From Metabacillus crassostreae (lineage in GTDB: Bacteria; Bacillota; Bacilli; Bacillales; Bacillaceae), in the NCBI RefSeq assembly GCF_016908395.1, contig NZ_JAFBDU010000001.1, positions 496,001-560,000 on the forward strand: a stretch of 64,000 bases of DNA, read 5' to 3'. Both the position numbers and the translations under genes were made by a program. The notes under the pieces are model-generated. The model was not told where the DNA came from and made no database searches. It worked only from the letters and a program-made list of their open reading frames with translations. Shown here piece by piece: positions 41,237 through 50,228 of the stretch (position 1 is its first letter; the number at the start of each line of letters is the position of its first letter).

Positions 41237-41605
41237 GTGGTCATCATTGGATTCTCAATAATTTTTTTACTGGTGATAGGCATTATTGCAATAACTTCAA
41301 TTATTATTCCAATTATATCTTTTAGAAAGAAAGGGAAAGGGAAACCCCCGCGTAGAATTTCTTATACAATATTAGTTTTGTTGGTTTTGCACTGGGCATT
41401 TTTCTTATCTAACGGTTACACTTTATTACCAATAAATATTGCAAATGCCATTTTTATGCCAATATGGTTAATGTTATGCGCAGCAGGATATGTCACAGTT
41501 GTATATGAATTTAAAAACAACAAAGGTTTTGCCCTCCCAGTTGCTGGCTTTGCAACAATAAGTTTGTTATTTAGCATTTTCATTAACGGAATATCAAAAA
41601 TGTAA
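41237..41605 (+). CDS. Four-helix membrane protein, 122 aa
   Basis: Helices at about 2-25, 43-60, 70-92 and 100-118; basic loop FRKKGKGKPPRRIS after helix 1. AAAGGAAG is too close to the GTG at 41237, so the true start may be a few codons on. Unrecognised. A terminator lies at 41739. Confidence 0.65.
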   Translation: MVIIGFSIIFLLVIGIIAITSIIIPIISFRKKGKGKPPRRISYTILVLLVLHWAFFLSNGYTLLPINIANAIFMPIWLMLCAAGYVTVVYEFKNNKGFALPVAGFATISLLFSIFINGISKM

Positions 41606-41738
41606 ATCGTTATTTGGTTAGTGAAGCTTTAAAATTGAAGAGTGAGTAAAACCCTACTTATACAGCCAACAGTCGTCTAAAAAACTAGAAAACTGTTGCT
41701 AAAAAAAGAGATAAAAAATCATCTATAACGATAACAAT

Positions 41739-41776
41739 GAGTCAAACCCTATAGCTATCAAGGGTTTGGCTCTTTT
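41739..41776 (+). terminator. Terminator
   Basis: GAGTCAAACCCT and AGGGTTTGGCTC around a 10-nt loop, then TTTTA. The gap 41606-41910 contains nothing else recognisable. Confidence 0.82.
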
Positions 41777-41910
41777 ACTAGGTTTCTATTAGTAGGCTGT
41801 ATTTAAACTATTTTCTAAACACTAAGCCACCACTATTTTTATAATAGGCTCCTTAATTCTTATATGTTAAAATAAGTTAACAATATTTGGGATTCTAGGG
41901 GGAGCAATTA

Positions 41911-42099
41911 ATGAAATACATAAAGCCTTTTTTAGTATTTGAATGGATTACAATTTTAGGAGTCTCAACAGCAGCTTATATACGTTTGGATTTTCCACTT
42001 TATATTTGTTTAAGCTTTGTTCTATTAGGAATTATCCTTACTCTATTCTATTCAAGACGCTATGAAAAGAAAGAAGAAAGGTTCAATAATTCCAAATGA
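41911..42099 (+). CDS. Two-helix membrane protein, 62 aa
   Basis: Helices at about 6-24 and 28-47, then a charged tail (SRRYEKKEERFNNSK). GGGGGAGC precedes the ATG. Unrecognised cassette-type gene. Confidence 0.7.
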   Translation: MKYIKPFLVFEWITILGVSTAAYIRLDFPLYICLSFVLLGIILTLFYSRRYEKKEERFNNSK

Positions 42100-42150
42100 A
42101 TTTTGCATTAAGGAATCTGTATAGACTATACATCTGATTAAATGGAAGTT

Positions 42151-42182
42151 GTTGAACTTACGGTGCAGTTTAGCTAAAGAAG
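42151..42182 (+). repeat. Main repeat, class E
   Basis: GTTGAACTTACGGTGCAG-TTTAGCTAAAGAAG; arms pair imperfectly. Confidence 0.78.
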
Positions 42183-42259
42183 AATAGAATAAAAAGTATT
42201 CTGCATTATTGTGAAACAAGTACAGAAAATGTACGTCTAATGAATTAAAGGGATTTTAA

Positions 42260-42394
42260 TTGAAGAAAATCGCTTTATTTATATATTTAATTCTTATGTT
42301 GGGATTATTGTCTTGTTCAAAACAATAGGAACAAAGTGGTGAAAAAAATCACGAACATGGCATTAAGGTTGATGATAAAGGTATGATGATGTGA
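42260..42394 (+). pseudogene. Lipoprotein fragment, one nonsense codon
   Basis: TTG-started signal peptide KKIALFIYLILMLGLLSC with lipobox LLSC, then SKQ and TAG at 42326; the same frame continues EQSGEKNHEHGIKVDDKGMM to TGA at 42392. Too short to be a complete lipoprotein, so it seems to be a 5' remnant. Overlaps the leader of the MOSC gene. Confidence 0.55.
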
Positions 42395-42417
42395 ATGTAT
42401 ATCAGGAGGACAATCCA

Positions 42418-43164
42418 ATGTTAATCGGTACTATTGAGGAAATTGTGCGTCATCCCGTAAAGTCCTTTTATGGGGAAAGTGTAAAAAAAACAAAGGTAAT
42501 GGAGTATGGATTTTATGGAGACCGTAGCCATGCTTTTTTAGATAATACGAGACATGATAAATATTTAACAATCACTCAATTTCCAGAAATGGCTCGCTAT
42601 AAAGCAAGATTTTTAGGGGAGGAGCTAGAAGATCAGTATCCTGAAGTCGAGATCAGGACACCTGAGGACAAGATTTTCAAATGGGGAGATGAAGAATTAA
42701 CGAATGAAATAGAAAACAAAGCAAAACGCAGCATTTCACTTGTGACATATCCTCCTTACCATGTCCCTTTTGGTGCAATTGAAGAAGAACATCTTCAACT
42801 TGTTACAGATGCTTCATTAGATAAATTAAAGGAAATATGGGGGAAATCGGATCTAGATTACAGGCGTTTTCGTCCTAATTTACTTATATCGTTAACAGAA
42901 AAAATTCCTTTTATAGAAGACAAATTGATCGGTAAACGAATTAGAATTGGCAACGATGTGGAAATTGAGTTAAAAAGACATTGTGAAAGATGTATGATTA
43001 TTACTGTAAACCCTGAAAGTGCAGAACAAGATCCTACTTTACACAAAAAAGTTATAAGTGAAAGAAATAATTTTTTTGGCGTTTATGCATCTGTTATCAA
43101 AACTGGTGAAATACATGTGGGTGATGAAGTAGTACTCCTTGATAAAGAAATTGAGTTTAATTAG
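42418..43164 (+). CDS. MOSC domain protein
   Basis: A 248-aa protein with N-terminal MOSC_N-like part (VRHPVKSFYGESVKKTKVMEYGFYGDR) and a MOSC domain with YRRFRPNLLI, the conserved Cys in RHCERCMIITVNPES and CRLK-like WGDEEL region. MOSC proteins transfer or bind sulphur in molybdenum-cofactor-linked reactions. ATG 42418 has AGGAGGACAATCC; the upstream GTG would lie ahead of this RBS. Intact. Confidence 0.92.
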   Translation: MLIGTIEEIVRHPVKSFYGESVKKTKVMEYGFYGDRSHAFLDNTRHDKYLTITQFPEMARYKARFLGEELEDQYPEVEIRTPEDKIFKWGDEELTNEIENKAKRSISLVTYPPYHVPFGAIEEEHLQLVTDASLDKLKEIWGKSDLDYRRFRPNLLISLTEKIPFIEDKLIGKRIRIGNDVEIELKRHCERCMIITVNPESAEQDPTLHKKVISERNNFFGVYASVIKTGEIHVGDEVVLLDKEIEFN

Positions 43165-43203
43165 GTATGGTGTCATCATCTTGAAACGAAATTTTAAGAA
43201 AGG

Positions 43204-43767
43204 GTGATTTTTATATTAATTTTATTTGGTATCTTACTATCTTTCATAACTGTTATGCTGTTTATATTTTTATGTGCAAAGATAATCCTTACTATTATCA
43301 AGAAAAATCCATTTCCTAAGAAAATTTTGTTTGCAACGTTGTCTGGGGTTGTTCTGGTTTCTTCAATTTATATATATGAAACATACTTTTTTACGTTTAG
43401 TGAAATTAATAGAGCATCTATTCAAAAGGGACCAGGTCCAGTAATATCACCTACTGAAGAATATACAGCTAATGCTTATTATGAACCATATGGTGGTGCA
43501 GCAGGTGGTGTTAATGTAAGGGTGGAAATTACAAACAATTATGTGAAAAATAAAAGTCAAGTTGTTTATTATAGTGATGCAAAAAGTAATTTTGCTATGA
43601 AGTGGTTGAACGAGGATACATTGTACATTATAAATGATGAACCTGATTTTCCAAATTCAAATAGAAGTATAGAACTAGAAATTGGTAAAGAGATTTATCA
43701 TAGAAATGGTTTGGCTTGTAAAAGTTTGTTAATGAAAGACGAATATGAGACTTGCTACCAAAACTAA
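43204..43767 (+). CDS. DUF5412 family membrane protein
   Basis: A 187-aa protein: two helices (about 2-27 and 38-56), then an extracytoplasmic domain with the family block SPTEEYTANAYYEPYGGAAGGV, followed by VRVEITNNY and MKWLNEDTLYI. Function unknown; common in Bacillus. The GTG at 43204 has AAGAAAGG immediately before it, so the true start may be a few codons later. Followed by a 53-aa gene 27 bp on. Confidence 0.85.
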   Translation: MIFILILFGILLSFITVMLFIFLCAKIILTIIKKNPFPKKILFATLSGVVLVSSIYIYETYFFTFSEINRASIQKGPGPVISPTEEYTANAYYEPYGGAAGGVNVRVEITNNYVKNKSQVVYYSDAKSNFAMKWLNEDTLYIINDEPDFPNSNRSIELEIGKEIYHRNGLACKSLLMKDEYETCYQN

Positions 43768-43794
43768 CTTATAAGTTTTATAGGGGGGAGTTTT

Positions 43795-43956
43795 ATGAAT
43801 TCAACAAGAATAATGCTATTGGGAATAAGTATTATGTTATTAGGTGCAATTATTACACTAGATACTACAACCACAACAAGGGGTGGACTTTTAATATATC
43901 CAGGATTTTTAGTGGTATTGTTTGGTTTCTTCTATGGCTTCTATAAAAAGGATTAG
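43795..43956 (+). CDS. Two-helix membrane protein, 53 aa
   Basis: NSTRIMLLGISIMLLGAIITL and GLLIYPGFLVVLFGFFYGF helices around a Thr-rich loop (DTTTTTRGG). TAGGGGGGAG at ideal spacing supports this frame, not the overlapping one that starts inside the previous gene. Unrecognised. Confidence 0.72.
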   Translation: MNSTRIMLLGISIMLLGAIITLDTTTTTRGGLLIYPGFLVVLFGFFYGFYKKD

Positions 43957-44038
43957 AAGCTTGATAGTGCCAGACAGAAAAGCGGGATGAAGTTATACAT
44001 TAAATTTATAAAGAAAGATTTAAATTGAGGATATTAAT

Positions 44039-44737
44039 ATGAATAAGGAACGAAAAATGACTATTTTCATTATAGTAATAGGCATTTCAATATTGGGGAT
44101 TTTAGGTTTTAACTATTTTGATAGTAGAATAAATGGGGATCCCGAAAAGATAAGGGATACCGCACAAATACTGAAAGAAAAAATGGAAAAGAAATACGAT
44201 ATTGTTATTGAAAATAGCGAAGGCTTTTACACACACACTGTTGGTTATGCTGCAACCTTAACAACTGAAGATGGGATAAGCTTTGATGCGTGGAACCGAC
44301 CAAAAGACATTGTGGATTTTTATATGGAAGAACTGTGGAATAAAAAGGGTTTGGATAAATGGGGGTATGCAGAAAAGTTTATTGAAGATGTAGAGGATAT
44401 TACCCTCAATATAGGTTATCGTGAAGAAGCAAGCAGAAAAATAAGTCAGCTTACTAAACCTATTGAGGAAGTGAAAAATGATTTATGGATAACCATTTAT
44501 GTTGATTTGAAGCAGCCTTTTAGGGAAGAAAAAGCAATAGAAATAGAGAAAGGTATATTTAATTATTATCAACAATTGCTAAAAGATAATGGGGAAGACA
44601 TCGAGTTGATTGTTAGGCACGATGAAAACTCTCAAAAACAAGACACAGGTTCTTATATGATAGTAAGAGATACAAACGGGAAGATCCCTACTATTAGAGA
44701 TATTGAAAGTATTTCAAACACTTTTTTTGGAGGGTAA
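44039..44737 (+). CDS. Membrane-anchored extracellular protein, 232 aa
   Basis: One N-terminal helix (MTIFIIVIGISILGILGF), then about 205 residues outside the membrane with GFYTHTVGYAATLTTEDGIS and WITIYVDLKQPFREEKAIEI blocks. No family recognised. TTGAGGAT precedes the ATG. The next gene starts 5 bp later and uses GGAGGG inside this gene's last codons as RBS, so the two are coupled. Confidence 0.72.
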   Translation: MNKERKMTIFIIVIGISILGILGFNYFDSRINGDPEKIRDTAQILKEKMEKKYDIVIENSEGFYTHTVGYAATLTTEDGISFDAWNRPKDIVDFYMEELWNKKGLDKWGYAEKFIEDVEDITLNIGYREEASRKISQLTKPIEEVKNDLWITIYVDLKQPFREEKAIEIEKGIFNYYQQLLKDNGEDIELIVRHDENSQKQDTGSYMIVRDTNGKIPTIRDIESISNTFFGG

Positions 44738-44742
44738 TTTAC

Positions 44743-44997
44743 TTGAAAAACGTTTCAAGATTTAAACCAGAGTATGTGACAAGCTCGTTAATCGTCATAG
44801 TTAGCATCATTTTATTATTAACACTATTTACTGGTACAACATCAATAAAAGAAATAATGACATATAGTTTAATTATTGTATTACTTTCTTTTTTAACCGC
44901 AGATATTAGGAAAAACTCAAATAGTAGGAAATCACCAGCTGCTGCTTATAAGTATGTTTTAGTTATATTTCTGTTCTCATTTTTAACGATTTTTTAA
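44743..44997 (+). CDS. Membrane protein, 84 aa, coupled to upstream gene
   Basis: Helices at about 11-27, 33-52 and 67-83. TTG start with GGAGGG nine bases upstream. Likely partner of the 232-aa protein. Unrecognised. Confidence 0.7.
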   Translation: MKNVSRFKPEYVTSSLIVIVSIILLLTLFTGTTSIKEIMTYSLIIVLLSFLTADIRKNSNSRKSPAAAYKYVLVIFLFSFLTIF

Positions 44998-45117
44998 ATA
45001 GTTCTTATTCAATAATGGGAGCAAATCATATATCAAAGGATTTCTTTGTGCAAAAGCAGGTTTGCTTACCTTTCAATTAGAAATATATAGAAACCTTGGT
45101 TAGTAGGGGGTGTTCAA

Positions 45118-45351
45118 TTGTTAAAGTTTTTGCAGGTTATTTTTTCAGTAGCGGTCATTTCACTTGCAGGGTATGGATTGATAACAGAGGATTTTAGATT
45201 TCAACCATATATGATGTTGTTGTTGGGTGTAACGATGTTGGTAATGGGATTAAGAGAATTTCAAAAGGGCCAAAAAGGTTACGGCTTGTTAAGTATAGTT
45301 GTATTTTTATTAGTGTTATTTGTATCAATAAATAGTTTCTTATTGAAGTAA
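45118..45351 (+). CDS. DUF3953/YczI-like membrane protein
   Basis: A 77-aa three-helix protein: FLQVIFSVAVISLAGYGLIT, YMMLLLGVTMLVMGLREFQK and GLLSIVVFLLVLFVSI, matching the DUF3953 (YczI) pattern from Bacillus. TTG start behind AGGGGGTG. The stop TAA is part of the next repeat's TAACGGG. Function unknown. Confidence 0.78.
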   Translation: MLKFLQVIFSVAVISLAGYGLITEDFRFQPYMMLLLGVTMLVMGLREFQKGQKGYGLLSIVVFLLVLFVSINSFLLK

Positions 45352-45385
45352 CGGGTGAGGATCAATAATAACTCTTTTTTAAAAT
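45344..45385 (+). repeat. Main repeat, left half only
   Basis: TTGAAGTAACGGGTGAGGAT, weak stem, CTCTTTTTT; the second TAACGG, GCAG and right arm are absent. Confidence 0.6.
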
Positions 45386-45436
45386 AATTGAAACTGACAA
45401 TTTAATTAGTGCGTTGAAATAAATGAGGTGAGACTG

Positions 45437-45997
45437 TTGGCTATCAAGACAAATGAAATTAAGGTGGTTATTGGTGCAGGTGAATATAATAATAATCCAG
45501 GCTGGTTACATACCCAACATGAAGAACTCAATTTATTAGATGTAAGCACTTGGAACAAAAAGTTTGATGTTAATTCGATTACAGCAATATTAGCTGAACA
45601 CGTTTGGGAGCATCTCACATATGAAGAAGGTATAAAAGCTGCGAAAATTTGTTATCAATTTCTAAAACCTGAAGGTTATATTCGTTGTGCAGTACCTGAT
45701 GCATTTTTTCAAGATGCTGCCTATCAAAATATAGTTAAAATAGGGGGGCCAGGTCCTAAAGAACATCCCGCAGCTAGCCATAAAATAGTACATAATTACA
45801 AAACGATAAAGCAAATGTTTGAAACCGCTGGATTTAAGGTAACTTTACTTGAATATTGTGATGAAAAAGGTGCCTTTCATTTTCATGAGTGGGATGGAGC
45901 AAATGGTGTTATATTTCGTTCAATAAAATATGATCCAAGAAATCAAGGAGATAAGCCTGTTTTCCCATCGCTGATTGTAGATGGAGTAAAGCATTAG
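45437..45997 (+). CDS. Class I SAM-dependent methyltransferase-like protein
   Basis: A 186-aa protein: IKVVIGAGEYNNNPGWLHT (modified SAM-binding motif I), LLDVSTW, AEHVWEHLTYEEGIKAAKIC and FLKPEGYIRCAVPDAFF are typical of class I methyltransferases with the EHVxEHL segment. Substrate unknown. TTG start with GAGGTGAG. Intact, between a half repeat and a class B repeat. Confidence 0.85.
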   Translation: MAIKTNEIKVVIGAGEYNNNPGWLHTQHEELNLLDVSTWNKKFDVNSITAILAEHVWEHLTYEEGIKAAKICYQFLKPEGYIRCAVPDAFFQDAAYQNIVKIGGPGPKEHPAASHKIVHNYKTIKQMFETAGFKVTLLEYCDEKGAFHFHEWDGANGVIFRSIKYDPRNQGDKPVFPSLIVDGVKH

Positions 45998-46010
45998 TTA
46001 TAGGATATAG

Positions 46011-46098
46011 GATACATTCCTGAACTAAGACAGGTGCGTTTTTTATGTCTATAAATAGTGAATTAATATTAAACTTTAAAAGCGGAAGAGTTAAATAG
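46011..46098 (+). repeat. Main repeat, class B, decayed
   Basis: ATTCCTGAACTAAGACAGGTGCG, TTTTTT, spacer atgtctataaatag, AACTTTAAAAGCGGAAGAG, TTAAATAG. Confidence 0.65.
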
Positions 46099-46137
46099 TT
46101 GAAAATAAGTAAAGAGTTTGCAAAGAGGGGAGATAAA

Positions 46138-46743
46138 GTGAACGGATCGCGAAAAAAAGCACAGCATTTGCAAGCTCGGATAAAACGTGATGTTGCAAAT
46201 CGCAATAGGATAAGAATTATATATGGTTTCCTTATTGTAATGGGTATTTTTGTTTTGTTAGGTGTATCTTTTGCTTTTCTAAGAACATTTTATGCTACAG
46301 ATCTTTATCAAACATTTATCTATGATTGGATAGGAACTGCATTTTTGTTTTTGGGAGGACTGACCCTACTTCTCTTTATAATTTATTTTAGCTTAGTAAT
46401 CACATTAAAAAATCCTCAAAAAATAAGCAGAAATAAGGTATTTGTATGGGGAGGAACAGGAATAATTTGTCTCATCTCAGGTGTATTCATTTTTCAAGAA
46501 TTAAGTTCTTTAACAATTAATAGTGTGAGAGATATGAAGGATTACTCAAACGGTGTGATGAAAAGAGATGATCTTAAAGTTGTGGATGTATATACCGGAA
46601 GCTCATCAAAAATAACATTAATCAACACGGAGGAACAAGAACTCTATCTGCTGGAAAGGGTATTTAACATAGAAGAAGGTAAAACATACAGCTTCACATA
46701 TTTGGAACGGACTGGAAATATTTTGAATGTTGAAATGAAGTGA
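46138..46743 (+). CDS. Membrane protein, 201 aa, with C-terminal soluble part
   Basis: Three helices (about 30-52, 65-92, 105-125) followed by about 75 residues outside (VKRDD...VVDVYTGSSSKITLINTEEQ). N-terminus basic (RKKAQHLQARIKRD). GTG start with GAGGGGAGAT. Followed 52 bp later by another single-helix protein gene. Unrecognised. Confidence 0.72.
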   Translation: MNGSRKKAQHLQARIKRDVANRNRIRIIYGFLIVMGIFVLLGVSFAFLRTFYATDLYQTFIYDWIGTAFLFLGGLTLLLFIIYFSLVITLKNPQKISRNKVFVWGGTGIICLISGVFIFQELSSLTINSVRDMKDYSNGVMKRDDLKVVDVYTGSSSKITLINTEEQELYLLERVFNIEEGKTYSFTYLERTGNILNVEMK

Positions 46744-46795
46744 TTTCATCACTTAAAACAAAAACAGGTTTGTAAACAATGGAAGGAAAGTTCAT

Positions 46796-47389
46796 ATGAA
46801 GAATGGATTTAAAAGGTTAATATACATATTTGGTGGAATTATTATATTGTTTTTATTAATAGTTTTAGCTTTTAAAATAAACGGTATCCTTCACAAGCAA
46901 GAGCAAGACGAAGCAATTAAAAAAACTCAACATTATTTAGCTGAAAACTATCAAGATATGAATTATGAAATACAAAATACTTCGTCGTCCACTGACTTTA
47001 AGCATTATGGTTATTTTGAACATGGAGTAACAGTTGAAAACAAGGATACAAATGATACCTTTTTAGTATTTTATGATAAAAAAATGAAGCGAATGGAAGA
47101 TTCGATTAACATCGATCAACAAGAGGAACATTTAGAACGTGAAATAACACCCAAAATTGAAAAATATATAAAAGAACATTTTGGAGATACAAGATATATA
47201 TATGTTAGCTACGACGTAGCAATAGGAAAACCTCTGGTTATTGTAAAGTTTAATGAAAACCATAGTAATTTAACGCAAACTGATTTTAATACATTTATTA
47301 CGTATTTAAAAGAAACAATTGGTCTCGAACACGCAAATGTAATCGTTGATTATTGGACTAGAGATTTGTCCTTTCATTTAGAATATTAA
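46796..47389 (+). CDS. Membrane-anchored extracellular protein, 197 aa
   Basis: Helix at 7-27 (LIYIFGGIIILFLLIVLAF), then a polar domain with QHYLAENYQDMNYEIQNTSS and a repeated helix-strand look (EKYIKEHFGDTRYIYVSYDV). AAGGAAAG precedes the ATG. No family recognised. Terminator at 47442. Confidence 0.72.
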   Translation: MKNGFKRLIYIFGGIIILFLLIVLAFKINGILHKQEQDEAIKKTQHYLAENYQDMNYEIQNTSSSTDFKHYGYFEHGVTVENKDTNDTFLVFYDKKMKRMEDSINIDQQEEHLEREITPKIEKYIKEHFGDTRYIYVSYDVAIGKPLVIVKFNENHSNLTQTDFNTFITYLKETIGLEHANVIVDYWTRDLSFHLEY

Positions 47390-47441
47390 TATGTGTAGAT
47401 ACTCCAATAGTTTAAAAACTCTAACTATGAAGTGTTTTCGT

Positions 47442-47469
47442 AAAAATAGATTGAGTATCATCTATTTTT
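47442..47469 (+). terminator. Terminator
   Basis: AAAAATAGAT and ATCTATTTTT around TGAGTATC, followed by GTGTGTTTTTT. Confidence 0.8.
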
Positions 47470-47485
47470 GTGTGTTTTTTATCTA

Positions 47486-47516
47486 TTGTAAATTTATCCC
47501 ACATATATGGTATAAT
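47486..47516 (+). promoter_or_regulatory. Possible SigA promoter
   Basis: TTGTAA, 19 bases, TATAAT, 40 bp before the 53-aa gene. Spacer slightly long. Confidence 0.4.
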
Positions 47517-47555
47517 AATGGAATAATGATAAATACCACTAAAGGAGGTATTATT

Positions 47556-47717
47556 ATGATTTGGTTATTTTTGTTAATACCTGTTGTTATTATTGGGAGT
47601 ATAGCGGTTTATTTTGAAAAGAAGTCCGGGATGACTCAGCCTGATGAAAATAAACAAGCAGATCAATTAGGAGAAGTTCTAAAGCATAATCAAATTAATA
47701 TTTCTGGAACAGATTAA
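47556..47717 (+). CDS. Small single-helix protein, 53 aa
   Basis: N-terminal helix WLFLLIPVVIIGSIAVYF, then a polar tail (EKKSGMTQPDENKQADQLGE). ATG with AAAGGAGG; own promoter and terminator. Unrecognised. Confidence 0.75.
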   Translation: MIWLFLLIPVVIIGSIAVYFEKKSGMTQPDENKQADQLGEVLKHNQINISGTD

Positions 47718-47732
47718 GATAATTTAAGAAAT

Positions 47733-47771
47733 AAAAGTCGATTCTATGCAATATTTGAAATCGACTTTTTT
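47733..47771 (+). terminator. Terminator
   Basis: AAAAGTCGATT and AATCGACTTTTTT. Confidence 0.85.
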
Positions 47772-47898
47772 ATATTATTCAAAATGATACAAGTATATTA
47801 GGTTGTATAGATGTTCGTAACTGCACAGACTTGGTTATGGACCGATTTGACTATGGTGCTAACAATTTGCCAGCATCAAGGTTACTTCTTAAAAATAA

Positions 47899-48840
47899 AT
47901 GGAGGAGATTTCCTTCCAGAATAGGGGCTGGAAATTGTTATCTATTATTTACACAGTTTTATTAATTGTTAGTTTCATATTATTAGTGCGAAGAAAAGCA
48001 GAAACAGAAGCTTATTTTTCGTTAAAAATAGTTGGATATTTTATATTAGGCTCATTCGCTATTAATCTCAATCAATTCACACTACCTCTAGGGTTTATAC
48101 TGTATTTGTTGTTTTTTCGACCTAAGCTAAATGTAGATGTAAAACAAATGGCCGCTGTTTTTGGTGTGGCTGCATTTATATTGGTTCATTGGATTTTGCC
48201 ATTTGCGATCAATGAATGGCAAAGCCGGCCAATAATGATCGAACGTGAGCTTGATTCAGTTTATACCCTGAACTTTCAAGATGAATATGATCAAATTAAG
48301 GAAAAATTAAAGATAGTACACAACCATTTAAGGCTGGATGATTTTGAAGTGAACTATGGTCAAAATGGTCAAATAACAGATTTACGATGGCAGCTACTCG
48401 AACAAAATGGCAACAATTATACCCTTTATCAAATTCGATATGACACTGAAAATAATAGGTATGAGCTTAGACGCAGTCAGCTTGATTCATGGCTACAATA
48501 TGATCGACTAATTGCAGCTGATTATTTCTTTGATAATCTTACTATACTTGATATTAAAGATATTACTCTTGCAAAAGGTAACTTTTCTTCCTATGTGATA
48601 AGAAGTTCTGGGCAAAGAACTTATCATGAGTTGGGAAGTGGAAATTCCCTTTTTATATCAAATGGAGATATACATTTAATCGATGATGAAAAATTACCAT
48701 TTGAAGGCTATTATATTTCAACATTCGCCTTGAAGAAAACAGAAGAAAAAAAAGATGATAATGGAAATATAATATTTGAAAGCTTTGAAGGTGCCGAATC
48801 AAGTGATTATCTGTTTGATGTGAATTTTAGTGAGGAATAA
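47899..48840 (+). CDS. Membrane protein with long extracytoplasmic domain, 313 aa
   Basis: Two or three helices (about 12-30, 42-60, 62-72 and 85-102), then about 200 residues outside the membrane (LNFQDEYDQIKEKLKIVHNH, DFEVNYGQNGQITDLRWQL). No family recognised. The ATG at 47899 is itself inside ATGGAGGAG, which looks like an RBS, so translation may begin a few codons later at a rare start. The 47772-47898 stretch carries a short unrelated open piece only. Confidence 0.7.
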   Translation: MEEISFQNRGWKLLSIIYTVLLIVSFILLVRRKAETEAYFSLKIVGYFILGSFAINLNQFTLPLGFILYLLFFRPKLNVDVKQMAAVFGVAAFILVHWILPFAINEWQSRPIMIERELDSVYTLNFQDEYDQIKEKLKIVHNHLRLDDFEVNYGQNGQITDLRWQLLEQNGNNYTLYQIRYDTENNRYELRRSQLDSWLQYDRLIAADYFFDNLTILDIKDITLAKGNFSSYVIRSSGQRTYHELGSGNSLFISNGDIHLIDDEKLPFEGYYISTFALKKTEEKKDDNGNIIFESFEGAESSDYLFDVNFSEE

Positions 48841-48915
48841 TAGAAATCTTGATGCGTTCTTTGTAAAAGTAAGATTCATTACAGAGTGTGTTTAATTAAA
48901 AGTGAGGTTTCATTA

Positions 48916-49191
48916 ATGAAAAAATATCTGAGCGTAATCTCCCTGGTATTGATTCTTACATTTATCATATTAATTTTTGTTATTCCAGAGGTGTTGACAC
49001 CTTTACCAGAATCATTAGATTTGTTTTTATTATTATTCCTATTACTAGGTGCATTTTTCACAGCATTTTTTAGTGTGAAGGGACATTTAAAAACCATTAC
49101 TTTATCTATTTCTTCACTTGGTATGCTAATTTTATTGATCACCTTTGTTTTTGTTATTGGAATCATGTTGTTTGGTAATTTTGGAACATAA
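48916..49191 (+). CDS. Three-helix membrane protein, 91 aa
   Basis: Helices at about 5-25, 35-54 and 62-86. AGTGAGG precedes the ATG at 48916. A following open frame (49197-49385) has no RBS and is probably not translated. Unrecognised. Confidence 0.68.
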   Translation: MKKYLSVISLVLILTFIILIFVIPEVLTPLPESLDLFLLLFLLLGAFFTAFFSVKGHLKTITLSISSLGMLILLITFVFVIGIMLFGNFGT

Positions 49192-49406
49192 GTAGTTTGG
49201 TAAAAGAGATGGAGCTTTTTTCGAGGATAAGTTTAATAAATCAAATTATATATAGAGTATATTTGTCATTTCTATCATGCTATAAAGCAATTATTGACTA
49301 CCTTTTTAATGGGATAATGAAATATGTCTTATTAGGGATCGTGTTTGGAGTACTTTCTTTAAAATATAAAAACGATCGTGAATGATCATAAAATTAATTT
49401 TTTTAA

Positions 49407-49466
49407 TGTAGAGGGTGCGTTTTAATAAGAGCACTAGGTTTTTCACTAATTGAGTGTGATTTTAAT
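49407..49466 (+). repeat. Main repeat, decayed class A-like
   Basis: TAGAGGGTGCGTTTTAATAAG, AGCACTAGG, TTTTTC, ACTAATTGAGTGTGATTTTAATGG. Confidence 0.6.
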
Positions 49467-49560
49467 GGAAAACTTATTAGACATAGCTGGTGGAGGTGCT
49501 ATTCCTACAATAACTCCGCATCTACTTATTTGCCTATTAATAGAACTTTTTAAAATCTAG
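49465..49560 (+). CDS. Possible 31-aa peptide
   Basis: MENLLDIAGGGAIPTITPHL then a hydrophobic end LLICLLIELFKI. Starts inside the right arm of the repeat; no good RBS. Listed as doubtful. The rest to 49648 holds nothing. Confidence 0.25.
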   Translation: MENLLDIAGGGAIPTITPHLLICLLIELFKI

Positions 49561-49648
49561 ATTGTGACATGGTGTTTTAAACAAAAAAGCCGGTTAGTCG
49601 TAAATAAACGAGTATGTAAATGAAAAAAATATACTTGCCTAAAATGTA

Positions 49649-49677
49649 AAAGCAGACCACAAAAGAAGTCCGCTTCT
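49649..49677 (-). terminator. Terminator of the yjcZ-like gene
   Basis: On the minus strand AAGCGGAC and GTCTGCTTTT around TTCTTTTGTG. Confidence 0.65.
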
Positions 49678-49698
49678 ACTAGAATTACTCAAGTTAAA

Positions 49699-49812
49699 TT
49701 AGTAACCACCGAAGCCGCCGCCAACGTAAGAAGTACCAACGATGATTAAAAGGATAAACAACACAACGATTAGTGCAAAACCTGCACCTGAACCATATCC
49801 ACCTGCGCCCAT
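49699..49812 (-). CDS. YjcZ-family sporulation peptide
   Basis: A 37-aa peptide: Gly-rich N-terminus ([11 protein letters not shown]), helix [17 protein letters not shown] and Gly-rich end YVGGGFGGY, the YjcZ/YczN-type layout. These peptides are made during sporulation in Bacillus. ATAAGGAGGTG precedes the ATG. The only clear sporulation-structure gene in the window besides the SpoIIP-like one. Confidence 0.9.
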   Translation of the reverse strand: MGAGGYGSGAGFALIVVLFILLIIVGTSYVGGGFGGY

Positions 49813-49906
49813 ATGTTACACCTCCTTATAATGAGGTTAATTTATAGTATGTTTGAAAATTAATCATGATTGGATTAATGAATCAGTATTTCTTTTTTTT
49901 GAAAAC

Positions 49907-49933
49907 AAAAGGACACTCAATCGAGTGCCCTTG
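49907..49933. terminator. Hairpin, possible terminator
   Basis: AAGGACACTC and GAGTGCCCTT around AATC, with A-rich left flank. Apart from this and the operators below, 49813-50228 shows no gene. Confidence 0.55.
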
Positions 49934-50133
49934 GAAGATGTATATATGAAATGATGTAGGTGTACTAATAGCTTATGCTGTCAATACAAGTTTGAACTGG
50001 ACAGTCGTTGATTTTGGTTATTTTAAATTTTAAATTAAATATAGAGACAATAGATTATGAGTTAACGGTATTTTTAAGAAGAACGCTAAATCTGTAAGCA
50101 GTTTAATAAATTTAGTATATATTTTCGATCTGC

Positions 50134-50151
50134 ATGTAAAAGATGTTTGAC
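50134..50151. promoter_or_regulatory. Operator of XRE gene, imperfect site
   Basis: TGTAAAAGATGTTTGACA, matching the perfect site at 50181 at 14 of 18 positions; 47 bp centre to centre. Confidence 0.6.
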
Positions 50152-50180
50152 ACTAAGGGTAGGACTGTTTATGATAAATG

Positions 50181-50198
50181 TGTAAAAGATCTTTTACA
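50181..50198. promoter_or_regulatory. Operator of XRE gene, perfect 18-bp palindrome
   Basis: TGTAAAAGATCTTTTACA, 31 bp before the XRE start. Confidence 0.75.
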
Positions 50199-50228
50199 TA
50201 TCAATGTAAGTATAAGGGTGATTTTTCT

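Noticed and set aside
43752-43946. 64-aa frame overlapping the end of the DUF5412 gene
   Set aside because: The 43795-43956 frame in another phase has an ideal RBS and membrane-protein pattern; this one is its shadow.
49197-49385. 62-aa frame after the 91-aa membrane protein
   Set aside because: No RBS and only 5 bp after the previous stop; not convincing.
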